A stretch of 6,714 nucleotides of DNA from Selenomonas sp052169755. Its GTDB lineage: Bacteria; Bacillota; Negativicutes; Selenomonadales; Selenomonadaceae. The notes beneath the pieces are model-generated. The model searched no databases and was not told where the DNA came from. It saw only the letters and a list, made by a program, of their open reading frames with translations. The stretch's first letter is position 1; each line of letters opens with the position of its first letter. Made by a program: the position numbers and the translations under genes. Where the stretch lies: the NCBI RefSeq assembly GCF_052169755.1, contig NZ_JBQNBV010000110.1, positions 1 through 6,714 on the forward strand, written 5' to 3'. This document shows positions 1 through 5,112 of the stretch, piece by piece.

Positions 1-54
1 AACTGAACAGTTTCCAAAATGGAACTTTTTGCGTCAATTTATTTTACAACTTCC

Positions 55-89
55 CCCTGCGGCGCCGAATCTCTTCCGGCGCCGCAGGG
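55..89 (-). terminator. Strong GC hairpin after the chemoreceptor gene
   Basis: A perfect 13-bp inverted repeat (55-67 pairing with 77-89, CCCTGCGGCGCCG and its complement) encloses a 9-nt loop. It begins 19 nt past the receptor's TGA stop. On the minus strand it is followed by GGAAGTTG rather than a run of U. It is therefore not a textbook rho-independent terminator and may be a pause site, an mRNA-stabilising hairpin or a terminator needing a factor. The stem is seen directly; its role is inferred from position. Confidence 0.55.
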
Positions 90-108
90 CGGCAAATCTG
101 CAAGACAA

Positions 109-1605
109 TCACATCTTTTTGGAAAGCTCCTCGATGCTGCTCGACATCGCCTTTGCTTCTTCCACGGCTGCGCTGATCTCCTTCATATTTGCGGCTTGAC
201 TTTCGAGAAGACCGTTGATCGACTTGATCTTCTCGCTGATGTTGCTCGACGCCTTTTCCATAGAGCCGAGCGCTTCGACGATCCTGCCTACCGCCTCTTG
301 ACTGCTGTCCGCGAGCTTTCGCACCTCTTCGGCGACGACGGAGAAACCTCGTCCTGCATCGCCTGCACGCGCCGCCTCAATGGATGCGTTGAGCGCAAGA
401 AGGTTCGTCTGCTTCGAGATGTTCATGATGAGCTCCGTCATCTTCAGCGTATTCTCTGTCTGCTCGCGCGTATCCTCCGCAGCGGTCGTGATCTCTTCCT
501 GTACGCCCGAAATTTCCGCCGTCCGCGCCGTCGTCTCGCTGACGCTCTTCGTGATGTCCTCGATCGAGGCGTACAGGGCATCCATCATCGTACCAAGCTC
601 TTTGTAGAACTCTTCCTTGCTGTTCTTCAACAGCGTGATGTCCTCGATGGCGCCCGCGACCAAGACAGGCGCGCCGTCGGGCTTGCGGATCGTCTTGCCC
701 ACGGCATGAAACCAGCGATATTCGCCTGTCTTCGTTTTCAGGCGATACTCCAGATCGAACGGCGTCCTGCCGCTGTAGTCCATGATGTGCGACTGAAATG
801 CCTGCAGGGTACGCGCCTTGTCCTCTTCATGCAGGCGATCCGACCACGAATTCAGTTTATTCGGGAAATCGGTCGTATCGGAAAAACCCAAGAGATGACG
901 GAAGCGATCCGACCACCAAAACTCGTTGTTCGGATTCGTCGGATCGTCCCCGATCACGCGCATATTCCACGAGCCTTCCGACAAGATGCTGTCGATCGCC
1001 TCGTAGCGTTTCAGCGTGTAGTCGAGATATTCCTTATTTTTGATTTCCTCGTCGATATCGACAAATACGCCGATGATTTCTTCGGGATGACCGCTCTGGT
1101 TTCTGACCACGTTGCCCGAAGCATGGAACCACTTGTAACTGCCGTCATACACTTTCATGCGGTAGTTTACATCGTAGGGCGTATTGCCGCTCAAATCCTT
1201 GATGCACTGCGTAAAGGATGTAAGCGTGCCGTCCGTATCGTCCGGATGCAGGCGCGAACTCCAAGCCTCGACCGTATTCGGAAAGTCGTTTTCATCATGA
1301 AAACCGATCATGCGCCGAAATTCATCCGACCAGATCGCATAGGCGATGCTGAAATCCGCATTGATCTTCATATACCAAACGCCCGAATGGACCGCCGCAT
1401 TGATCGTACGGATGCGGAACTTCTGATAGTCGATCTCCTCATTCACCCGGTCGATCAGTTCATTGACCGCGACCGCCCAAGGTTCACTCCCGTTCACCTT
1501 CGCAAAAAATTGATTCTTCTCGTGCTTCTGTGCAATCGCGCGAATCGCAGCCGCCAAGTTTTGGCCACCGTTCGGGGCGGCCACAGCCTTTTTCATGCCA
1601 AACAT
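109..1605 (-). CDS. Soluble tandem-PAS methyl-accepting chemotaxis protein
   Basis: The product is a 498-residue cytoplasmic chemoreceptor expected to sense an intracellular signal and control CheA through CheW. No membrane segment or signal peptide is visible. A roughly 65-residue N-terminal segment is followed by two PAS_3-type domains (about 68-190 and 200-328), each with a WSD-FR---GF core and a C-terminal YxWFHAxG strand. The MCP signalling hairpin follows (about 335-498). Its conserved tip at 396-435 includes NLLALNASIEAARAG and GRGFSVVAEEVRKLA. Each arm spans about 12 heptads, which suggests a short class such as 24H. No C-terminal CheR-tethering pentapeptide is present. The PAS ligand (heme, flavin or a small molecule) cannot be told from sequence. 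The start chosen is the ATG at 1605, with AAGGAG upstream. An ATG at 1638 in frame lacks this support, and the one at 1596 (MKKAV) is a weaker alternative. The family is certain; the signal sensed is unknown. Confidence 0.95.
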   Translation of the reverse strand: MFGMKKAVAAPNGGQNLAAAIRAIAQKHEKNQFFAKVNGSEPWAVAVNELIDRVNEEIDYQKFRIRTINAAVHSGVWYMKINADFSIAYAIWSDEFRRMIGFHDENDFPNTVEAWSSRLHPDDTDGTLTSFTQCIKDLSGNTPYDVNYRMKVYDGSYKWFHASGNVVRNQSGHPEEIIGVFVDIDEEIKNKEYLDYTLKRYEAIDSILSEGSWNMRVIGDDPTNPNNEFWWSDRFRHLLGFSDTTDFPNKLNSWSDRLHEEDKARTLQAFQSHIMDYSGRTPFDLEYRLKTKTGEYRWFHAVGKTIRKPDGAPVLVAGAIEDITLLKNSKEEFYKELGTMMDALYASIEDITKSVSETTARTAEISGVQEEITTAAEDTREQTENTLKMTELIMNISKQTNLLALNASIEAARAGDAGRGFSVVAEEVRKLADSSQEAVGRIVEALGSMEKASSNISEKIKSINGLLESQAANMKEISAAVEEAKAMSSSIEELSKKM

Positions 1606-1611
1606 TAAAAT

Positions 1612-1617
1612 CTCCTT
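1612..1617 (-). promoter_or_regulatory. Ribosome binding site of the chemoreceptor
   Basis: AAGGAG on the minus strand lies 6 nt before the ATG at 1605. It decides in favour of the start giving MFGMKK over the in-frame ATG at 1638, which would add 11 residues (MCVFVCWKEIL) partly encoded by this very site. Confidence 0.8.
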
Positions 1618-1692
1618 CCAACATACAAACACGCACACCCATCTTAGAACGCGAGTAGTCCGTACGTCTCAGCCAAGTGCGTCTTCTTTCTC

Positions 1693-1707
1693 ATCCTATT
1701 ATAGGAT
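1693..1707. promoter_or_regulatory. Perfect palindrome over the -10, candidate operator
   Basis: ATCCTATTATAGGAT has two 7-nt arms around a single central base and is perfectly symmetric. It covers the -10 hexamer and the expected start point of the chemoreceptor promoter, where a bound dimeric repressor would block initiation. It could instead be a by-product of the overlapping TATAAT-like sequence. The regulator is unknown. Confidence 0.4.
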
Positions 1708-1731
1708 ATACCGCATAACTTCCATTGTCAA
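1703..1731 (-). promoter_or_regulatory. Sigma-A-type promoter of the chemoreceptor
   Basis: A perfect -35 TTGACA (1731-1726) is followed after 17 nt by TATCCT (1708-1703), which matches 4 of 6 of the -10 consensus. A perfect TATAAT lies a few bases further on (1703-1698), but it is 22 nt from the -35. Transcription would start near 1696, giving a leader of about 90 nt. No sigma-28 motellar-type consensus is evident. The motifs are seen; their use as a promoter is inferred. Confidence 0.6.
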
Positions 1732-1739
1732 TTCTTTAT

Positions 1740-1754
1740 TGAAAGTATCTTTCA
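1740..1754. promoter_or_regulatory. Inverted repeat just upstream of the -35
   Basis: TGAAAGTATCTTTCA has 6-nt arms and a 3-nt centre. It lies about 9 nt upstream of the chemoreceptor -35, centred near -51. That suits an activator or second operator. It also lies between the CheX-like gene and this promoter, but it is too short and AT-rich to be a convincing terminator for that gene. Confidence 0.3.
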
Positions 1755-1801
1755 TCCCCCAATCTGCACAAATCCAAACAACTTCCTTTCATCAGCTTCT
1801 C

Positions 1802-2659
1802 TTAGAGGAACTCATCCGCCGCCAAAATGAGCGCAAAAGCTCCTACAGGACTGTCGAGATGCAGACGCAGGAACTTGCTCGGGCTTGCTTTCGGATTCAG
1901 GGCGCACGCCGTCTTGGGAATCTCCAAGTCAAGCTCAAGACTGCGTTCGCCGAGGCGCACCGCAAAGAAGCCGTCCAAAACATTCAAAAACTCCGCGATG
2001 CTGTCGAGCGCGAGAGCATCCGGCACAGAAAAATCTTCGTGACTATAACGCCGTGCAAGCTCCAAGAACACATCGTCAGGCATCTCAAGACCCGCGACAA
2101 TGGATACGCCGCCCGTGACCGCCTGCGAAACAACACAGCGCGACACAGACGCCGCAAAAGGCTCTGCCTGCGGGTCGATCACACAGGCGATCTTCATGAA
2201 GCGCTTGAAAGCAAGCATGGCGACGCCGACATATTCCGTATAAAGCGGCAGCTCTTCCACAAGCGCACCGCCGGCTGCACGCTCGACCGCTTCCGCCAGC
2301 GGATGTTCGCCCGCACGCATGAAGGCGCGAAAAAGACGCTCGATCTCACCATAGTCGAGCCGCCCGGCATCCAAGAGCGCCTGCGCAAAAAGGCATCCCT
2401 CGCCCGAGAGCGCCTCGCCAAGATTATACAGCTGGGATGCCGTCAAGATGCCCTCTTTTTCCGCAGACTCACGAAACGCCGCCCCCGAAAGCGTGCCGAG
2501 CGAAGTCAGTTCCGCCGCCGTCGCCACGCCATGAAAAAGCGCCTGTACAGGCACATCAACTTTCGAATGGAGCATCTTTTTGAGAAAGCCCCTCACCTCC
2601 GCCGCATCCAAGACACCGCGATTTAAGAGAAATTGTGGGAAAAGCAGATCATTGCTCAT
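1802..2659 (-). CDS. CheX-like phosphatase domain with N-terminal helical repeats
   Basis: The product is a 285-residue soluble protein. The C-terminal half (about 140-285) resembles the CheX/CheC chemotaxis phosphatase fold. The diagnostic ExxNxxxG motif is present as E223, N226 and G230 in AEFLNVLDGFF, followed by the usual LELDLEIP strand. In CheX and CheC the Glu and Asn of this motif catalyse dephosphorylation of CheY-P. The N-terminal half (5-115) carries four short helical units, each with a G-hydrophobic-hydrophobic-T/D-x-x-E/Q-hydrophobic core at residues 15, 44, 70 and 99. I do not recognise these as a named family. The ATG at 2659 overlaps the end of the response regulator gene by 11 nt, which indicates translational coupling and points to that regulator as the likely substrate. 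An ATG at 2695 is in frame but lies deep inside the regulator. The domain call is firm; enzymatic activity is inferred. Confidence 0.8.
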   Translation of the reverse strand: MSNDLLFPQFLLNRGVLDAAEVRGFLKKMLHSKVDVPVQALFHGVATAAELTSLGTLSGAAFRESAEKEGILTASQLYNLGEALSGEGCLFAQALLDAGRLDYGEIERLFRAFMRAGEHPLAEAVERAAGGALVEELPLYTEYVGVAMLAFKRFMKIACVIDPQAEPFAASVSRCVVSQAVTGGVSIVAGLEMPDDVFLELARRYSHEDFSVPDALALDSIAEFLNVLDGFFAVRLGERSLELDLEIPKTACALNPKASPSKFLRLHLDSPVGAFALILAADEFL

Positions 2660-3035
2660 CCAGCCCCGCCTTTTTCCGAATACGCAAGATCGCATTCTTA
2701 ATCTGCTCGGGCGTATATGGCTTCTGAATGAAGTCCAGCGCCCCGAGCTTCAAAGTCTCCATAAGCTTTTCCGGCGTACCTGCCGAGGACAGCATGATGA
2801 CGGGAATCGTATCATCGACTTCCTTAATGACGCGAAGCGCCTCGATCCCATTGACCTCGGGCATTACGATATCCAAAATGACGCCATCGGGCCGATCTCC
2901 CAAGCTCTCGGCAATCGCTTCCTTGCCATTCTCCGTCTCTATGACCTCACAATCAAGCGCCTCCAACTCCTCACGCAGCTGCTTGCGCAGGAGCTTGGAA
3001 TCATCTGAAATGAGGATCTTGCACTTTCTTGCCAA
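2649..3035 (-). CDS. CheY-like single-domain response regulator
   Basis: The product is a 128-residue receiver domain with no output domain. Visible hallmarks are the acidic pair D11-D12, the phosphoacceptor D55 in LDIVMP, the switch residue S84 in MLSSAG, and the invariant K105 in IQKP. It would be phosphorylated by a histidine kinase encoded elsewhere and act by binding a partner such as the flagellar switch or another enzyme. The gene starts with TTG at 3035, supported by a consensus AGGAGG 8 nt upstream. No ATG occurs in frame until residue 58, inside the receiver core. The following CheX-like gene overlaps its 3' end, so the two are produced together as regulator and probable phosphatase. 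Whether it is the true motility CheY or a regulator of another output cannot be decided here. Confidence 0.93.
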   Translation of the reverse strand: MARKCKILISDDSKLLRKQLREELEALDCEVIETENGKEAIAESLGDRPDGVILDIVMPEVNGIEALRVIKEVDDTIPVIMLSSAGTPEKLMETLKLGALDFIQKPYTPEQIKNAILRIRKKAGLDEQ

Positions 3036-3043
3036 TAAAAACG

Positions 3044-3049
3044 CCTCCT
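3044..3049 (-). promoter_or_regulatory. Consensus ribosome binding site fixing a TTG start
   Basis: AGGAGG on the minus strand is 8 nt from the TTG at 3035. Its quality and the lack of a nearby in-frame ATG make TTG the start of the response regulator. Confidence 0.85.
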
Positions 3050-3112
3050 AACAAAGCGCCGCCGCACCCTTGGGCACGGAAAGCATTTCTCTACGATACC
3101 GTTCTCAATATC

Positions 3113-3142
3113 ATTATAACATACTCTTCTCTTTTATGAGAA
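3113..3142 (-). promoter_or_regulatory. Promoter of the response regulator and CheX-like operon
   Basis: A perfect -10 TATAAT (3118-3113) is preceded after 18 nt by TTCTCA (3142-3137), which matches TTGACA at 4 of 6 positions. The weak -35 suggests help from an activator, which fits the direct repeats immediately upstream. The hexamer TTCTCA also forms one arm of a 5-bp inverted repeat (3127-3131 and 3138-3142). Confidence 0.55.
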
Positions 3143-3151
3143 CATTCGACG

Positions 3152-3170
3152 GCGAAGTTCTTGCGAAGTT
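3152..3170 (-). promoter_or_regulatory. Direct repeat with 11-bp period upstream of the promoter
   Basis: The 8-mer AACTTCGC occurs twice, at 3170-3163 and 3159-3152, with a 3-nt gap, so the copies are 11 bp apart and lie on the same face of the helix. The proximal copy ends 9 nt before the -35. OmpR/PhoB-family regulators typically bind such 11-bp direct repeats. The repeats are seen directly; a binding role is inferred. Confidence 0.35.
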
Positions 3171-3254
3171 TCTTCGTATCGTCGATTATCGGGATGCAGG
3201 CGCACAGGAATCCTATGCGGCTGTTCTCTGACGAATCCATCCTCCATCATACAG

Positions 3255-3288
3255 AAAAACGCCTCGAAACCAACGATTTCGAGGCGTT
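3255..3288 (-). terminator. Rho-independent terminator of the deoB operon
   Basis: A perfect 12-bp stem (3288-3277 AACGCCTCGAAA pairing with 3269-3258) closes a 7-nt loop. On the minus strand it runs directly into a TTTTT tract (3259-3255). It lies 80 nt past the deoB stop codon and is the clearest terminator in the window. It separates the deoB operon from the response regulator genes. Confidence 0.9.
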
Positions 3289-3367
3289 CGGGGTCTATGT
3301 ACGCAAGACGTAAAGGGGTACATGCCGTGAAACTTGCTGCCATGACGCGAGCCTTCGCGTGCGGCGT

Positions 3368-4561
3368 TCAGCCTTCGGCAATCTCACGCCAGAAGCTCCG
3401 CCCTCTCGTCACAAGCTCCACGCCGAAGATCTCGGCGATCGTCGCGCCGACGTCGGCGAATGCGGAGCGCGTGCCGAGATCGCAGCCCTTCTGCACGGCG
3501 TCTCCATAAACAAGGAGCGGCACGTATTCGCGCGTGTGGTCGGTGCCGGGCGCACCGGGATCGCAGCCGTGATCGGCCGTGATCATGAGCGCGTCCGTCT
3601 CCTTCATCGCCGTGAGGAAATCGCCGAGCCATGCGTCGAACTCCATGACGGCACGTGCATATCCTGCCGTATCACGGCGATGACCGAAGACCATATCGAA
3701 GTCGACGAGATTGACGAAGGCGAGACCCGTGAAGTCCTCGCTGAGGAGCGATCTCGTCTTTTTCATGCCGTCGGCGTTGTCCTCGTTCGTGCCAAGGCTC
3801 TTCGTCAGACCTTTTCCTGCAAAGATGTCGGAGATCTTGCCGACGCCGATGGAGGCGAATCCCGCGTCCTTCAAGGCGTCGAGCACGGTCGCCGGCGGCT
3901 CAAGCGAGAAGTCGTGCCGTCCCGCCGTGCGCTCGTAGTTCGGATACTCGCCGATGAAGGGACGCGCGATGACCCTGCCGACGCCGTGCTTGCCGCACAT
4001 GATGGCACGCGCCTTGCGGCACGCCTCGTAAAGCACCTCACGCGGCACGACGCCCTCGTGCGCCGCGAGCTGCAGCACGCTGTCCGCCGAGGTGTAGACG
4101 ATGAGCGCGCCCGTCTCGATGTGCTCGCGCCCGTAGTCATGAATGACCTGCGTGCCCGAATACGGCTTGTTGCAGATGAGCTTTCTGCCGATGCTCGCCT
4201 CAAGCGCGGCGATGATCTCGGGCGGGAAGCCCGCAGGGTACGTCGGCATCGGATGCTCGCCGACGATGCCAGCCAGCTCCCAATGCCCCGTCGTCGTGTC
4301 CTTGCCGCGCGAACTTTCCCGCAGCCGCGCAAAAGCGCCGCGCGGCGCAGGCACGCGAAGCGCGGCTGCCTCCGCCGCGTCCTTGATGCCGTCGACGGAG
4401 AAGAGCCCGAGCGAGGCGAGGTGCGGCGCGGCGAAGCCGTCTGTGCGCACGAGGCTCAGCAGCGTATTGCACGCGCCGTCGCCAAAGTCGGCGGCATCGG
4501 GCGCCGCGCCGACGCCGAGACTGTCGAGCACGATGAGGAACACGCGCTTGATCTTTTTCAA
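3368..4561 (-). CDS. deoB: Phosphopentomutase
   Basis: This 397-residue cytoplasmic enzyme interconverts ribose 1-phosphate or 2-deoxyribose 1-phosphate and the 5-phosphates, linking nucleoside phosphorolysis to the pentose phosphate pathway. Length and motifs match the bacterial Mn-dependent alkaline-phosphatase-superfamily type. Metal ligands by motif are D13 in VLDSLGVG, D289 and H294 in NLVDFDMVFGH, D330-H331 in TADHGCDP, and H342 in GTDHT. The phosphorylated threonine lies in KDTTTGHWE (87-95). D160 lies in TSADS. The start is TTG at 4561, overlapping the upstream GNAT stop as TTGA. AAAGGGG lies 9 nt upstream, and a later GTG would remove the first beta strand. It is the last gene before the terminator at 3288-3255. 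GC content is very high, locally 70-80%. Usual partners such as deoA, deoD or punA are not in this window. Confidence 0.97.
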   Translation of the reverse strand: MKKIKRVFLIVLDSLGVGAAPDAADFGDGACNTLLSLVRTDGFAAPHLASLGLFSVDGIKDAAEAAALRVPAPRGAFARLRESSRGKDTTTGHWELAGIVGEHPMPTYPAGFPPEIIAALEASIGRKLICNKPYSGTQVIHDYGREHIETGALIVYTSADSVLQLAAHEGVVPREVLYEACRKARAIMCGKHGVGRVIARPFIGEYPNYERTAGRHDFSLEPPATVLDALKDAGFASIGVGKISDIFAGKGLTKSLGTNEDNADGMKKTRSLLSEDFTGLAFVNLVDFDMVFGHRRDTAGYARAVMEFDAWLGDFLTAMKETDALMITADHGCDPGAPGTDHTREYVPLLVYGDAVQKGCDLGTRSAFADVGATIAEIFGVELVTRGRSFWREIAEG

Positions 4562-5091
4562 AGTTCATCGCCCCTTTCCTTGCGTGCGAAGTATTCGCGG
4601 TCGAGAATGCCGAGAATTACGAGATTTTCGTAAACGCCGTCCGTCAAAATCGTCTCGCGGATCAACCCCTCGCGCACGAGGCCTTCCGACTCGTAGACAT
4701 GCAGCGCACGGGCGTTGTAGTCCTTGCAGTCGAGCCAAGCGCGGTGGAACTTGAGATCGTCGAATGCCCACGACTTCAGGAGCTTGAGCGTTTCGTGCCC
4801 ATAGCCCTCGCCCTTCTTGTCGAGGATGATGCGCGTCCACTCGATCTCCTTCGACGGATTGTTGAGCCCTGCGATCATCAGGAATCCGACCGGCTCCAAG
4901 GTATCTATGCGCTCGATGACGAGATGAATCGCGCCCTCGGTGTTGAGCGTCTGGCTATGCACCTCGCGCTCCCACGGAATGACGAATTTGCCGTTCTCGG
5001 GGCGAAATTCGACTTCGAGGATGTAGTCGAGATCCCTCTCCTCCGCCTGTCGAAACTGCAGGCGCGGACCCTTTTTCACAATGCCCTGCAT
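4558..5091 (-). CDS. GNAT-family N-acetyltransferase, RimJ/RimL-like
   Basis: The 177-residue product would transfer an acetyl group from acetyl-CoA to an amine. Motif A, which binds the CoA pyrophosphate, is at about 85-104, with the loop KKGEGYGHETLKLL (R/Q-x-x-G-x-G/A type). Motif B follows at 121-142 (DCKDYNARALHVYESEGL), with N126 and Y133 at positions typical of this group. The length and the WLDCKDYNARAL segment point to the RimJ/RimL or SpeG-like branch, but the substrate (protein N-terminus, polyamine or antibiotic) cannot be assigned. The ATG at 5091 has GGAG 6 nt upstream. The gene lies 21 nt after the Rpn-type nuclease and overlaps deoB by 4 nt, so it is probably co-transcribed with both. 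No functional link with phosphopentomutase is known to me. Confidence 0.9.
   Translation of the reverse strand: MQGIVKKGPRLQFRQAEERDLDYILEVEFRPENGKFVIPWEREVHSQTLNTEGAIHLVIERIDTLEPVGFLMIAGLNNPSKEIEWTRIILDKKGEGYGHETLKLLKSWAFDDLKFHRAWLDCKDYNARALHVYESEGLVREGLIRETILTDGVYENLVILGILDREYFARKERGDEL
4571..4577 (-). promoter_or_regulatory. deoB: Ribosome binding site of deoB inside the GNAT gene
   Basis: AAAGGGG on the minus strand lies 9 nt before the TTG start of deoB and inside the last codons of the acetyltransferase. A TGA in the deoB frame at 4567-4565 excludes any start further upstream, so the TTG is the only start that keeps the full N-terminal strand. An ATG at 4568 is out of frame. Confidence 0.65.
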
Positions 5092-5112
5092 ACGATGCTC
5101 CTTTCTATCGCG

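Larger units (their letters stand above)
3036..3367. other. Intergenic region between deoB and the response regulator
   Basis: This 332-nt gap holds, in minus-strand order, a small hairpin directly after deoB (3360-3345, 6-bp stem, no U-run), the deoB terminator (3288-3255), a roughly 85-nt unexplained stretch, an 11-bp-period direct repeat (3170-3152), the regulator promoter (3142-3113) and a leader of about 70 nt with the AGGAGG site. A 38-codon reading frame (3250-3134) crosses the middle. It has no usable ribosome binding site, and it is treated as non-coding. No RNA gene is recognised. Confidence 0.6.

Noticed and set aside
1..12. Short palindrome AACTGAACAGTT at the window edge
   Set aside because: It has only 5-bp arms, is cut off by the window edge, and has no promoter context.
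19..1608. 529-codon open frame on the plus strand opposite the chemoreceptor
   Set aside because: It has no recognisable domain or convincing ribosome binding site and mirrors the codon pattern of the clear MCP gene, so it is an antisense shadow.
1606..1801. Possible riboswitch in the chemoreceptor leader
   Set aside because: The leader is about 90 nt with no recognisable conserved aptamer core or paired terminator and antiterminator stems.
1595..2626. 343-codon plus-strand frame opposite the CheX-like gene
   Set aside because: It is basic, low-complexity translation with no family resemblance. The opposite strand carries the ExxNxxxG phosphatase motif.
3297..3323. ATGTAC and GTACAT inverted repeat between deoB and its terminator
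   Set aside because: The arms are only 6 nt with a 15-nt spacer and contain the self-complementary GTAC, so chance is a sufficient explanation.
3134..3343. 69-codon minus-strand frame starting right after deoB
   Set aside because: Its N-terminal half reads straight through the 12-bp terminator stem at 3288-3258, so it is unlikely to be translated as one protein.
3359..4633. 424-codon plus-strand frame opposite deoB
   Set aside because: High GC makes stop codons rare on the opposite strand. The minus-strand frame is an unmistakable phosphopentomutase.
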